DNA of 64,000 nt, from the NCBI GenBank assembly GCA_041398025.1, contig JAWKVM010000032.1:1-64000 (forward strand), read 5' to 3'. Source of the DNA: JANQPX01 sp041398025 (GTDB lineage Bacteria; Pseudomonadota; Alphaproteobacteria; Geminicoccales; Geminicoccaceae). This document shows, in pieces, positions 1-9,099 of the stretch (positions are counted from its first letter, which is position 1; each line of letters opens with the position of its first letter). The notes under the pieces are model-generated. The model was not told the origin of the DNA. It saw only the letters and a list, made by a program, of their open reading frames with translations, and searched no databases. The position numbers were made by a program, and so were the translations under genes.

Positions 1-86
1 TGATTAGCTAAGGGGGAAATGGTGGGGCGTCAAGTCGTTGCCGAGGAGATTCGTCCTTTTGACTGCGGAGGATGTGCGCGCAGGCG

Positions 87-980
87 TCAGCCGCCGGGCA
101 GATTCTTGCGGGGGTTGTAGGGGTGGTCGGCGGACCAGCGTTCGAGGAAGCTATCGAACGCCTCGTCGGTCGAAGGCGGCAGCGCGAGGCTGAGGCGGAC
201 ATACTGGTTGCCGCGCGCACCGCCGTTCGGGCCACCGATACCTCTTTCCTTGAGGCGCAGCATGGTCCCGCTGTTCGAGCCCTTGGGCACGGTCATGGTG
301 ACCGGGCCGTCGATGGTGGGGACGTCGATCCTGGCGCCGAGCACGGCCTCGCCGAGGGTGACCGGAAGCTCGATATGGATGTCGCGGCCACGACGCTCGA
401 ACATCGGATGCGGCCGGATCTGGATCTCGACCATGGCATCGCCAGACGCTCCGCCGCGCGTGCCGGGCCGGCCCTTGCCGCGCAGGCGAAGCGTCTGGCC
501 ATCCTCGATGCCCGCCGGAATTGCGATGTCGAGCGTCTTGCCGTCGCCCATGACGACCCGCTTCTTGGCACCTTTGGCCGCTTCGAGAAATTCGATGGTC
601 AGCGTGTAGCTGGCATCCTCGCCGCGCGTGGCAGGGCGAAAGCCGCGCCCCGCCCCCCGGCCGAACATCTCGGAAAACAGGCCTTCCAGGATGGACTCGT
701 CAAACCCGCCAGCGGTACCGGCGCCATTGCCGTAATGGGCGTAGCGCTGACGCGCCTGTCCGTCGGCGTCGATCTCGCCGAGATCGTAGCTCGCGCGCTT
801 TCGCGGATCGGACAGGATGGCGTGCGCCGCGCTGACCTTCTTGAAGCGCTCGGCCACGGCGTCGTTGCCGGGATTGAGGTCGGGATGCAGTTCCTTGGCG
901 AGCTTGCGGTAGCGGCGCTTGATGTCGTCCTGGCTCGCCTGACGCGAGACTCCGAGCACGCTGTACAGATCCTCGGCCAT
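87..980 (-). CDS. Class B J-domain co-chaperone (DnaJ/CbpA-like)
   Basis: A 297-residue Hsp40 protein that should stimulate DnaK ATPase and hand over unfolded clients in the cytoplasm. The J domain occupies about residues 4-69, with the HPD motif at 32-34. A Gly/Phe-rich linker follows (about 83-115), then the beta-rich C-terminal substrate-binding domain. The CXXCXGXG zinc repeats of true DnaJ are absent, so it is CbpA/DnaJ-class B. It is the last gene of a three-gene minus-strand operon. Its ATG lies 2 bases after the stop of the lipoprotein gene, so translation is probably coupled. DNA binding of the CbpA kind cannot be judged from sequence. Confidence 0.93.
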   Translation of the reverse strand: MAEDLYSVLGVSRQASQDDIKRRYRKLAKELHPDLNPGNDAVAERFKKVSAAHAILSDPRKRASYDLGEIDADGQARQRYAHYGNGAGTAGGFDESILEGLFSEMFGRGAGRGFRPATRGEDASYTLTIEFLEAAKGAKKRVVMGDGKTLDIAIPAGIEDGQTLRLRGKGRPGTRGGASGDAMVEIQIRPHPMFERRGRDIHIELPVTLGEAVLGARIDVPTIDGPVTMTVPKGSNSGTMLRLKERGIGGPNGGARGNQYVRLSLALPPSTDEAFDSFLERWSADHPYNPRKNLPGG

Positions 981-982
981 GG

Positions 983-1381
983 TCAGCGCCGCCCCTCCCC
1001 GTCGCGGCGTTCACCGCTCATCCCGGTCACCTGGTAGCCTGTGGCGCCGCGGATGATCTCGAATCGCCGCTCGGCGATGCCGCCGCAGGGCTGGCTCAGA
1101 TAGACCAGCCGGCTCCAGTCCGCATCCATATCGGCATGCCGGTCGAAATAGCTGTAGCGCACCAGCATCACCTCGCCGCCCTCGGCCGAGCGCTCCAGCA
1201 CATGCCGATCCTGAATGCTGTCGATCTTCGGGCTGCGGCAGGCGCCCTGCTCCTCGGTGGCGTGGGCCGCATAGTAGCCCCTGATCGCCGAGGTCAGACG
1301 CGGATCCTCGTCCGATGCCCCCGCGCAGGCAGCCAGCAGCAGCAGGGCGCCGCAAGAGAGCGCTTTCGGCCATCGCGCCAT
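983..1381 (-). CDS. Small lipoprotein of unknown function
   Basis: A 132-residue protein with a charged N-terminus, a Leu-rich core and an LAAC lipobox with Cys at residue 19, so it is probably a lipidated envelope protein. I do not recognise the mature domain. It has paired Cys (RSPKID region and QPCGG) and a conserved-looking YSYFDRH segment. The reading frame is open further upstream. I chose the internal ATG because its A-T-G overlaps the stop of the upstream cupin gene (TGATG) and because it places the signal sequence at the N-terminus. It lies between the cupin and DnaJ-like genes in one operon. Confidence 0.75.
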   Translation of the reverse strand: MARWPKALSCGALLLLAACAGASDEDPRLTSAIRGYYAAHATEEQGACRSPKIDSIQDRHVLERSAEGGEVMLVRYSYFDRHADMDADWSRLVYLSQPCGGIAERRFEIIRGATGYQVTGMSGERRDGEGRR

Positions 1382-1854
1382 CAGGTGGAGCCTTGCGCAG
1401 GCAAGCCGACCTGGCCTGCGGCCGGCCGCGGCGTCGGACGCCAGCCCGGCGGCGCCATCTCGAACCCATCGAAAGCGAAGGCAGGCGCCACGATGCAGCT
1501 CACAAGGCTCCAACGGCCGAGGGTCTCCGCCGTCTGCCAGCAGGCGGGCGGGAGCACGATATGAGGGCTCTGGCCGGCAGCGAGATCCACCCCCAGATGC
1601 TTCGCCTCGGCGTCATGGCCGTCCGCGGAGAGGGTCAGCACCAGCGGATCGCCCGCGGCGAAGTGCCAGATCTCGGTGGCATCGATCCGGTGCCAGGCCG
1701 AGACCTCGCCCGCCTGCAGGAGAAAATGGATGCAGGTCACGGCACCGCGCGCGCCGCTTTCCGGCGCGTCGCGAAAGGTCTCGACATAGTGACCGCCTTC
1801 CGGATGCGGATGCATGCCGAGACGATCGATCAGCCAGGCCGGCGTCATCGCCAT
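1381..1854 (-). CDS. Cupin family protein (DUF985/Cupin_5)
   Basis: A 157-residue protein of the DUF985 cupin family. The diagnostic opening HPHPEGGHYVET is at residues 15-26, followed by a second conserved block WHRIDATEIWHF. The His and Glu residues are placed for a metal-binding beta-barrel. Members are of uncertain function; some eukaryotic relatives act on small molecules. It is the first gene of the operon with the lipoprotein and the J-protein, sharing a TGATG stop/start with the next gene. An alternative start two codons in (MTPAW) cannot be excluded. Confidence 0.85.
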   Translation of the reverse strand: MAMTPAWLIDRLGMHPHPEGGHYVETFRDAPESGARGAVTCIHFLLQAGEVSAWHRIDATEIWHFAAGDPLVLTLSADGHDAEAKHLGVDLAAGQSPHIVLPPACWQTAETLGRWSLVSCIVAPAFAFDGFEMAPPGWRPTPRPAAGQVGLPAQGST

Positions 1855-2114
1855 GGCAACCGGCCTCGCCCTGGTCTACGCTGATGATCTTTAGGCAGCA
1901 CTCAAATGACCCCACCGATTGTCAGCCCGGCCCTCAGCGTGACGATCACCTGGCTCGAAGAGGCGCGCACGATACCACCGCCGCCGGGCGCTATGCCTCT
2001 GCTATGTAGTCAGCCCGGCGCCGCGGGTCCAGCCATCGTTTGCCGCAGCGGGCTCAGGCGGCGCACCTTCGGCGACGCGACCGTGTCGTCCGCGCGACGG
2101 AGCGAGGCCAGACC

Positions 2115-3107
2115 ATGAGCGCGCTGATCATCACCAATGGCGACCTGGCGGCTGATCTCCTGCGCCGCGCCGGCTGCGAGGCCGTGATCCTGCCCTGGCG
2201 GGATGTCCTGCATGAGGGTCCCGTGCCGGAGACGTCGAAGGGCCACGCCCATGATCTGGAGGCGCTCTCGAGCATTCGCGCCGCCTTTCTCGCGGCCGCT
2301 TCCGATCAGCCCTTGGAAACCATCGGGGAGGACTGCGCGCAGCGGGACCGGATGCTCGGCGACCATGCAGGCTTCGATCAGGTCACGCTCTGGTTCGAGC
2401 ATGATCTCTATGATCAGTTGCAACTGCCTCAGATCCTTTCCTTCTTCCATGGAGAGAAACGCTCGGCGCCGGTGCATCTGATCCAGGCCAACGACCATCT
2501 GGCGAGACAGACCGCCGAGGAACTCCGCCGTCTCGAGGCATCGCGCGCGCCGCTGTCGGGGGTGCAGTTGGCGCTTGCCGATACTCTGTTCCGGGCTTTT
2601 CGAAAGCCGGCCCCGATCGATCTCGCCGCCTTTCTCCAGCAGGACCTCGGCCCCCTGCCCCGCATGCAGGCCGCCCTGCGACGCCTGTTCGAGGAGCTGC
2701 CGTCCTCGGCGAACGGCCTTTCCAGGACCCAGCATCAGGCCCTTTTGTGCATCGACCGTGAGGGCCTCGCTCCCAAGCAGCTGTTCGGCGCGGTGCAGAC
2801 CATGGAAGAGGCCGCCTTCATGGGCGATCTCAGCTTCTGGCGCAGTCTGGAGGAGCTGGCGTTCGCGACCGTGCCACTGGTCCGTGGCCTGCCCTGCCGC
2901 TTTCGCTCGTCAATGGCCGAGGAGAGCCGGCAAGCCTATCTCGATGCCCGCCTCGAGCTGACCGATGCCGGCCGCGAGGTTCTCTCCGCACGCAAGGATC
3001 ATGCCGCCATCAACAGCATCGACCGCTGGCTCGGCGGCACCCCCATCGCCGGAGGAACGCTCTGGCGCTGGGATCGGGACGCCGCCCGGCTGGTCCCGCC
3101 ATCCTGA
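2115..3107 (+). CDS. DUF1835 domain-containing protein
   Basis: A 330-residue protein. Residues 1-130 match the DUF1835 pattern: an ITNGD strand near the N-terminus, a LHEGPVP block, and WFEHDLYDQLQL. The C-terminal part (about 200-320) is rich in helices, with a winged-helix-like look. Function is unknown for the family. The reading frame extends 25 codons upstream, but the ATG at this start gives the family N-terminus (MSALIITNGD). It is a single gene, divergent from the cupin operon and convergent with yjbQ. Confidence 0.82.
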   Translation: MSALIITNGDLAADLLRRAGCEAVILPWRDVLHEGPVPETSKGHAHDLEALSSIRAAFLAAASDQPLETIGEDCAQRDRMLGDHAGFDQVTLWFEHDLYDQLQLPQILSFFHGEKRSAPVHLIQANDHLARQTAEELRRLEASRAPLSGVQLALADTLFRAFRKPAPIDLAAFLQQDLGPLPRMQAALRRLFEELPSSANGLSRTQHQALLCIDREGLAPKQLFGAVQTMEEAAFMGDLSFWRSLEELAFATVPLVRGLPCRFRSSMAEESRQAYLDARLELTDAGREVLSARKDHAAINSIDRWLGGTPIAGGTLWRWDRDAARLVPPS

Positions 3108-3133
3108 TGCCTGCAAGGCAGCGCGTCCGCCGC

Positions 3134-3580
3134 CTACTCGCCGATCAGATGCAGCGTGACATGGCGGCAATACGGACGGTAGCGGTGCTCCACCAGGAAA
3201 ACGCCCTGCCAGGTGCCGAGATCGGGCTGGCCGCCGGTGACGGGGATGCCGAGATGCACGGTGGTCAGCGCGGTCCTGATATGGGCGGGCATGTCGTCCG
3301 GGCCTTCGTAGCCGTGGCGGTACGAGCGCCCGTCTTCAGGCACCAGGCGTTTGAAGAAGCTCAGGAAATCGTCCTGGACGGTCGGGTCGGCATTTTCCTG
3401 GATCATGAGGGAGGCGGATGTGTGATGCAGGAAGACGGTCAGCAAGCCAATGTCGATCCCCTGCTCGGTGACGAAGGTCCGGATCCGGTCGGTGATGTCG
3501 TAGAACCCCTGCCCCGCCGTCTCGACCTTCAGCCCCGCTCGCGCCTGACGTAAGCTCACGATCCCTGCCTCCTGCCCCAA
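3134..3580 (-). CDS. yjbQ: YjbQ/UPF0047 family protein
   Basis: A 148-residue protein covering the whole UPF0047 family (about 140 residues). It has the two signature blocks HHTSASLMIQENADP and GTWQGVFLVEHR. Known members show weak thiamine-phosphate synthase activity in E. coli, and the physiological role is unsettled. It is a cytoplasmic beta-rich protein, convergent with the DUF1835 gene and divergent from the amidotransferase gene. Confidence 0.9.
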   Translation of the reverse strand: MGQEAGIVSLRQARAGLKVETAGQGFYDITDRIRTFVTEQGIDIGLLTVFLHHTSASLMIQENADPTVQDDFLSFFKRLVPEDGRSYRHGYEGPDDMPAHIRTALTTVHLGIPVTGGQPDLGTWQGVFLVEHRYRPYCRHVTLHLIGE

Positions 3581-3767
3581 AATGCACTACCGACACTGCG
3601 GCGTTCTCGCCTCGTCGCGTCGATCCATCGCCAGAACGGTGAGGTCGGATCGCCAGGCGGCGAACAGGCCGTCATCGATGGCTCAGGACGATGCGGACTG
3701 GCCTCTGCCACCCCACTTACGGTACACAGACCTTGCATACCAATTCTCTCCAAAGAAGCTGAGCGTC

Positions 3768-4505
3768 ATGCCCGACCAAGTTCTCGTCGTCGTCCATCAG
3801 GAACATTCGACCCCCGGCAAGATCGGCGATTTTCTCACCGATCGCGGCTACGCTCTCGACCGCCGCTGTCCCAATCTCGGCGATGCGCTGCCCGAAGATC
3901 TGGACGCCTATGCCGCCGCCGTGGTCTTCGGCGGGCCGATGAGCGCCAATGACGATCATCTCGATGGGATCAGGGCCGAGCTCGACTGGCTGGAGCGGCG
4001 GGCGCTCCCGAGCGACTGCCCGCTTCTCGGCGTCTGCCTCGGCGGTCAGGAGATCGCGCGCGTGCTCGGCGCCAGGGTCGGCCCGCATCCCGATGGCCTG
4101 GTGGAGATCGGCTATGTCGAGGTCCGTCCGACCGGCGTCGGCTCGGGCTTTCTGAAGGAACCGACCACCTTCTATCAGTGGCATTCGGAAACCTTCGAGA
4201 TCCCTGAGGGCGCGGTTCACCTCGCCGAAAACGACGCTTTTCCCGGCCAGGCCTTTCGCTATGGCAACAGGGTCTACGGCATCGAATTTCATCCGGAGAT
4301 GACGTCTCAGATGATCGACCGCTGGTCGACGTCGGATCAAGGAGCGGCGCGTCTGGTCGAGCTTGAACTCAAGGGCGCGCAGCCGCGGGAGGCGCATCTC
4401 GCCGGCTATGAACGCTATGCCGAAGGCTCCGATCGCTGGCTTCACCATTTCCTCGACAACCATCTCCTGATTCGAGATTGCGTCAAGCTGCGCGACGCCG
4501 TCTAG
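3768..4505 (+). CDS. Class I glutamine amidotransferase-like protein
   Basis: A 245-residue GATase1-type hydrolase. The nucleophile elbow GVCLGG places the catalytic Cys at 90, and GIEFHPE supplies His175 and Glu177, so the triad is complete. It stands alone, without an attached synthetase domain, like the GMP-synthase-like stand-alone amidotransferases whose partner is usually unknown. The frame is open 62 codons upstream; the ATG at 3768 gives the usual N-terminus (MPDQVLVVVHQE). A long intergenic repeat follows its stop codon. Confidence 0.88.
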   Translation: MPDQVLVVVHQEHSTPGKIGDFLTDRGYALDRRCPNLGDALPEDLDAYAAAVVFGGPMSANDDHLDGIRAELDWLERRALPSDCPLLGVCLGGQEIARVLGARVGPHPDGLVEIGYVEVRPTGVGSGFLKEPTTFYQWHSETFEIPEGAVHLAENDAFPGQAFRYGNRVYGIEFHPEMTSQMIDRWSTSDQGAARLVELELKGAQPREAHLAGYERYAEGSDRWLHHFLDNHLLIRDCVKLRDAV

Positions 4506-4658
4506 GGGGATGTCCACTTCATTTGATTCCCGCCTTCGTCGCCATGATCGGCGGCATGCAGCCATATGCTCAGTAGGGTCGGTGGAGTCATTCGTTTCGA
4601 AAGCACCACCAGATTGCGATGGTCCTTCGTCAGGCGTCTTTCCCACGCCCGCAAACGA

Positions 4659-4800
4659 AACGTTAAGCTTTTAGCCATACTCTCCGTCATCTCAGGTCCA
4701 TGCGATCCTGGAACTCCATGCCTAGCGACTCCAGCACCTGCAGGCGGATTCCCAGGGTCGCATGGACCCGGTCATGAGTGTGCACGTGGCGGGTTAACAT
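4659..4800. repeat. Palindromic intergenic element, copy A (~140 bp)
   Basis: This is the first of three related elements in the window. An outer GTTAA (4662-4666) faces GGTTAAC (4792-4798). An inner GGTCCATGCGATCCTGG (4695-4711) faces TCCCAGGGTCGCATGGACC (about 4750-4768), so most of the element can fold on itself. Copies B (13081-13226) and C (split between 21655 and 26234) share this layout. It fills the 517-base gap 4506-5022 together with sequence in which I see nothing else. Confidence 0.75.
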
Positions 4801-5022
4801 TTCGTTGATGGGCAACCTTCTCCAGAAGATTGGTCGCCAGGACACAGGGTGTCACGAAGCTCCGTGGGGCCAGGCCTGCTCCCTGCCCGACCGTCCGATC
4901 CGCCGGCCGCCGGGGCAAGCGGATGACGCCGCCATCGGTTCTTTCTGATCCGACCGGGCTTGCCGCCCCGGAGCGCCTGAACCAGGATCAAAGGCTGTGA
5001 AATAGCGAATGGGGACGAGCGG

Positions 5023-6156
5023 GTGGACATTCTGATCAAAGGCGGGCGGGTGATCGATCCCGGACAGGGCATCGATCGCAAGGCGGATGTGGCGTTCGCC
5101 GACGGCAAGGTGCTGCGCATCGACGACGACATCGCGCCGGACAATGCCAAGGCATTGATCGACGCCAGCGACAGGATCGTCACGCCGGGTCTGATCGATC
5201 TGCACACCCATGTCTACTGGGGCGGCACCTCGATCGGCATCGAGGCGGACAGCATCGCGCGCCGCGCCGGCACCACCACCTTCGTCGACGCTGGGACGGC
5301 GGGGCCTGCGAACTTTTTGGGATTCCGACGTCATGTGATCGAGCATAGCCGTGCTCGCATCCTCGCCTTTCTCAACATCTCCTTCGCTGGCATCTACGCG
5401 TTCAGCGCCAAGGTCATGGTCGGCGAATGCGACGACATCCGGCTTTGCGATCCGGCCGAGGTTGTCCGGGTGGCGCGCGACCACCTGGATCTCACCGTCG
5501 GCGTCAAGGTGCGCGTCGGCAAGGTGGCGAGCGGTGCCGATGCCGCCCCCTACGGTCTCGCGCGCATCGCCGGCGAGGAGCTGTCGCTGCCGGTGATGAC
5601 CCATCTCGACCTGCCGCCGCCGACCCATGCCGACGTCGTGCCCACCATGAAGCAGGGCGACATCCTGACCCACTGCTTTCGCCCCTTCCCCAACGCGCCG
5701 ATCATCTCCGAGCGCCGGATCAAGGCGGAGGTGCTGGCGGCGCGCGAGCGCGGCGTGATCTTCGACATCGGCCATGGCATGGGCTCGTTCAGCTACGACA
5801 CCGCGCAGGCGATGATGCGCGAAGGCTTCATGCCCGACGTCATCTCGAGCGACGTGCACAGCCTCTGCGTCCATGGTCCTGCCTATGACCTCCTGGTGAC
5901 GCTCTCGAAATTCGTCTGTCTGGACATGCCGCTTCCCGATGTCATCCGCGCTGCGACGGTGGCGCCGGCGGACGCGATCAGGCGTCCGGAGCTGGGCACG
6001 CTCACGTCGGGCACGGTCGGAGACGCCAGCGTTCTGGAACTGCGCGAGGGCGCTTATGACTATATCGATTCCACCGGAAAGCCGGTGACCGGCAATCGCC
6101 GCCTGTTCTGCGACGGCGTGGTGATCGATGGACAATGGTGGCCGAATGACGGCTGA
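5023..6156 (+). CDS. Amidohydrolase/deacetylase family metalloenzyme
   Basis: A 377-residue TIM-barrel metal-dependent hydrolase. The HTH metal pair of the LIDLHTH motif is at residues 61 and 63. A likely carbamylated Lys lies in VGVKVRVGK, with further ligands in MTHLD and SSDVHS. It resembles the dihydroorotase-like amidohydrolase/deacetylase group (EF_0837/AHA_3915 type), whose substrates are mostly unknown acylated amino acids or cyclic amides. The start codon is GTG, which gives the family N-terminus MDILIKGGRVIDP. The end overlaps the VOC gene by 11 bases, so the two probably form an operon. Confidence 0.88.
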   Translation: MDILIKGGRVIDPGQGIDRKADVAFADGKVLRIDDDIAPDNAKALIDASDRIVTPGLIDLHTHVYWGGTSIGIEADSIARRAGTTTFVDAGTAGPANFLGFRRHVIEHSRARILAFLNISFAGIYAFSAKVMVGECDDIRLCDPAEVVRVARDHLDLTVGVKVRVGKVASGADAAPYGLARIAGEELSLPVMTHLDLPPPTHADVVPTMKQGDILTHCFRPFPNAPIISERRIKAEVLAARERGVIFDIGHGMGSFSYDTAQAMMREGFMPDVISSDVHSLCVHGPAYDLLVTLSKFVCLDMPLPDVIRAATVAPADAIRRPELGTLTSGTVGDASVLELREGAYDYIDSTGKPVTGNRRLFCDGVVIDGQWWPNDG

Positions 6157-6622
6157 CGCGACCGAACGCGGGTTCAGGGCCCGGGCGCTCGGCGAGATCG
6201 CGATCCGCTGCGCCGATCTCGAAGCCATGGCCGCGTTCTACCGGGACATCATCGGTCTCGACCATCTGAGCGGCGACCATCGGGACGGCATCATCTTCTT
6301 CAAGATCGCGGAGGGGTTCGGCGGCCATACCGCCGTACTCGCCCTCTTCCACCACCAGGCCGGGCGGCGCGAGCTGCATCCGCAGAGCGCCGAAGCGCCG
6401 CTTGCCGGTGCCCGCTCGTCGCTCCATCATCTGGCGCTCAGCCTGCCCTTTGCCGAGCAGGAAGCGGTGATGCGCTGGTACGAGCGACACGGCATCGCCT
6501 ATCGGGAGCAGATCTTCGACTGGATCGGCTGGCGCGGCATCTTCGCGACCGATCCCGAGGGCAACACCGTGGAACTGGTCGCCTATGACCGCTCGCTGCT
6601 CGCGGTGCCGAAAGCGCCGTAG
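6146..6622 (+). CDS. VOC family (glyoxalase/dioxygenase-fold) protein
   Basis: A 158-residue vicinal-oxygen-chelate protein with two paired beta-alpha-beta-beta-beta modules. The EIAIRCADLEAMAAFYRDI opening and the closing DPEGNTVELVAYD block are typical. The His/Glu metal ligands appear conserved (SLHHLAL; NTVEL). The start at 6146 has a GGTGG-like ribosome site and overlaps the upstream amidohydrolase by 11 bases; an ATG at 6128 is an alternative. The substrate is unknown. Co-transcription with the amidohydrolase suggests a shared catabolic pathway. Confidence 0.82.
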   Translation: MTADATERGFRARALGEIAIRCADLEAMAAFYRDIIGLDHLSGDHRDGIIFFKIAEGFGGHTAVLALFHHQAGRRELHPQSAEAPLAGARSSLHHLALSLPFAEQEAVMRWYERHGIAYREQIFDWIGWRGIFATDPEGNTVELVAYDRSLLAVPKAP

Positions 6623-6635
6623 CCGCAACATGGCA

Positions 6636-7259
6636 TCAGGCAGCCTCCGGCGTCTGCCGGATGGCACCGAAAAAGCCGCTCGCTTCATCCAGCAGTTCGA
6701 GCAGCAACGTGAGCTGGGTGGGTGTGGCCAGAGCCAGGGTGGCCTTGGCCTCGGACGGATCGAAGCGCAGGTCGGCGTTCAACTTACGCACGAGGTGAAT
6801 CATGCTGCCATTGCGCGGCAGGCAGACCAGATGCAGCGAGCCGATCAGCCGGTTGCGTGCGATGATGGCGATGCGCCGCAGGAGCTCGGTGCCGATATCA
6901 TGGTTGCGCCACGGCTGCTCGACCGAAAGGGCGACCTCGGCATCGCCGAACCAGGCATCGCCGAGCGGCCTCAGCTCGCCGATCCCGCGCAGCTCCTTGT
7001 CCACCCAATAGCCGAGAATGCTGTCCCGGCGCCAATCGATGCTGTCGCAGTAATCACGCAGCCGGCCATCGCTCACCCCGCCGCTGAAGCGCAGATTGCG
7101 ATCATCGGGGCTGAGCCGGAGCAGGTGCTGCAAGACGGCCTCCCGCTCGAACCAGTAGACGCGCCGGAACGACCCGTCCTGGCCGGACGCCGATGCATGC
7201 GGACCGCTCGCCCGGTCGATGGGCGACCTTCCAGATTCTGCGCTCTGCTCAAGCTCCAT
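6636..7259 (-). CDS. GNAT family N-acetyltransferase
   Basis: A 207-residue acetyltransferase. The N-terminal part contains a VLQHLLRLSPDDRNLRFSGG block typical of GNATs that follow a protein-acetyltransferase-like arrangement. The CoA-binding motif A lies in VEQPWRNHDIGTELLRR, where the Arg/Gly-x-Gly loop is partly degenerate. The start was chosen because GAGGAG lies just upstream; the longer open frame has no ribosome site and no family similarity. It is convergent with the VOC gene. The substrate is not predictable. Confidence 0.8.
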   Translation of the reverse strand: MELEQSAESGRSPIDRASGPHASASGQDGSFRRVYWFEREAVLQHLLRLSPDDRNLRFSGGVSDGRLRDYCDSIDWRRDSILGYWVDKELRGIGELRPLGDAWFGDAEVALSVEQPWRNHDIGTELLRRIAIIARNRLIGSLHLVCLPRNGSMIHLVRKLNADLRFDPSEAKATLALATPTQLTLLLELLDEASGFFGAIRQTPEAA

Positions 7260-7625
7260 TGCCCACTCCTCTCGTCGAAGGGCGGGATGGGCGTGGTCAA
7301 AGCAACCTTCGGGGACATGCCCGCCCGGCTTTTCAACCCGACGCCATCCCCGACGATCAGCATATAGCGGCGAGCAGCGGACATCAGAACGCAACTTCTT
7401 GCAGGGCAGCCCCATCTTTTCTGCATAGGTGAAGACCAGATGCCGGGAAACCAAGGAAGATCACCAGAAAATGATAATCTTACCTAGAATTTTCCGAAAA
7501 AATATCTGGATTTTCTTTCGAAGTTAATTTGGCTGCAGGCCAGGCCTTATGCTGAGAACTGTCGCCATATCGTCACGGGTGTCTGCGCTGCTCACGAGGA
7601 CTGAACAGCGCCATCAGACACGCCC
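7260..7625. other. Gap between GNAT gene and hemA
   Basis: 366 bases without a credible gene. The part at 7440-7545 is AT-rich and may carry the promoter of the minus-strand GNAT gene. Near the 3' end of hemA a GCGCTG/CAGCGC inverted pair (about 7588-7611) could form a hairpin after the hemA message, but no T-run follows it. Confidence 0.4.
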
Positions 7626-8852
7626 TCAAGCCGCAGCCCTGCTTTCCAGTTCCAGATCCCGCCAGACGGTCTGGAGCGCGCTGATCAGCCGGTCCATGAG
7701 GCCGTCGTCATGCAGCGGCGTCGGCGTGATGCGCAGCCGCTCGCTGCCTTTGGGCACGGTCGGGTAGTTGATCGGCTGGATGTAGATGCCGTGCTCGGCG
7801 AGCAGCCTGTCGGAGGCCTGCTTGCACAGCACGGGATCGCCCACCCAGACCGGCACGATGTGGGAGGGATTGTCCATCACCGGAAGGCCCGCGGCCTTGA
7901 GCCGGCGTTTCAGCGTTGCCGCACGCTCCTGATGGCTGGCGCGGGTGGCGCCGCCCTCTTCACGCAGATGACGCACGCTCGCGAGTGCGCCGCCGACCAC
8001 CGCAGGCGCGAGCGAGGTGGTGAAGATGAAGCTGGAGGCGATCGACCGGATCGCGTCGACGATGTCGGCCTTGGCGGCGATGTAGCCGCCCATGCAGCCA
8101 TAGGCCTTGGCGAGCGTGCCCTGGATCACGGTCGGCCGATGCATCACGCCGAGCTGCTCGGCGACGCCGGCGCCCGTCGGGCCGTACATGCCAACCGCAT
8201 GGACCTCGTCGAGATAGGTCAGCGCGTGATAGGCCTCCGCAAGGTCGCAGATCTCCTCGATCAGCCCGAAATCGCCATCCATCGAATAGACCGACTCGAA
8301 GGCGATCAGCTTGGGACGGCCGGGATCGGCGGCTTTCAGGAGCTGTTCGAGATGCTCCAGGTCGTTATGGCGAAAAATCACCTTCTCGCAGCGGCTGTCG
8401 CGAATGCCGTGGATCATCGAGGCGTGGTTCTTCTCGTCCGAGAGGATCAGGCAGCCCGGGAGCAGCTTGGCGATGGTCGAGATCGCGGCCTCGTTGGCGA
8501 CATAGCCCGAGGTCATCACCAGCGCCGCCTCGCGCTGATGCAGTGCCGCGAGCTCCTGCTCCAGCAGCACATGCAGGTGGGTGGTGCCGGAAATATTGCG
8601 CGTGCCGCCAGCACCCGTGCCGTAGCCTTCGAGCGCCGCGGTCGCCGCCTCGACCACCACGGGGTGCTGGCCCATGCCGAGATAGTCGTTCGAGCACCAG
8701 ATGGTCACCGCTTTCGGCTGGCCGTCCGCATCGATATAGCGCGCATGGGGGAAACGACCGCATTCACGGGCGAGATCGGCAAAGACGCGGTAGCGGCCCT
8801 CCTGCCTGATCTGGTCGACCGCCTCCTTGAAAAACCGATCATAGTCCATCAT
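7626..8852 (-). CDS. hemA: 5-aminolevulinate synthase (C4/Shemin pathway)
   Basis: A 408-residue PLP enzyme condensing succinyl-CoA and glycine to 5-aminolevulinate, the first step of haem synthesis in alphaproteobacteria. The Schiff-base Lys is at about 249 in GTLAKAYGCMGGY. The glycine-binding N-terminus, the CSNDYLGM block (53-60) and TSGYVANEAA are all present. The length matches the Rhodobacter/Bradyrhizobium enzymes. An AAGGGGA ribosome site precedes the ATG. It is a single-gene unit. The AT-rich 8940-9030 stretch upstream probably holds its promoter and that of the divergent ferredoxin gene. Confidence 0.97.
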   Translation of the reverse strand: MMDYDRFFKEAVDQIRQEGRYRVFADLARECGRFPHARYIDADGQPKAVTIWCSNDYLGMGQHPVVVEAATAALEGYGTGAGGTRNISGTTHLHVLLEQELAALHQREAALVMTSGYVANEAAISTIAKLLPGCLILSDEKNHASMIHGIRDSRCEKVIFRHNDLEHLEQLLKAADPGRPKLIAFESVYSMDGDFGLIEEICDLAEAYHALTYLDEVHAVGMYGPTGAGVAEQLGVMHRPTVIQGTLAKAYGCMGGYIAAKADIVDAIRSIASSFIFTTSLAPAVVGGALASVRHLREEGGATRASHQERAATLKRRLKAAGLPVMDNPSHIVPVWVGDPVLCKQASDRLLAEHGIYIQPINYPTVPKGSERLRITPTPLHDDGLMDRLISALQTVWRDLELESRAAA

Positions 8853-9099
8853 CGTCCCCTTTCAGCCTATGGCCGCTCGACCAGCGCGCTGCGTTCGCCG
8901 GGAGCAAGCTGCTGCGTTGGCATGTAAGATTCGAACCGTTCCAGGATGACCTAGACATTGCATGAACATTAAGCGCTGCCAACATGTTAAACATTACTTC
9001 TTATTCATAATGAAAAGCAGTTAACAATTCGTTGCCTGCACCATCGTCAGGTGCACGATCATTTCATTTATTGTCCCCCCTGGCTGTGGTCTGGTTCAC

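Noticed and set aside
4852..6228. 458-residue open frame on the minus strand
   Set aside because: Antisense to the amidohydrolase gene; low-complexity Ala/Arg/Asp composition only.
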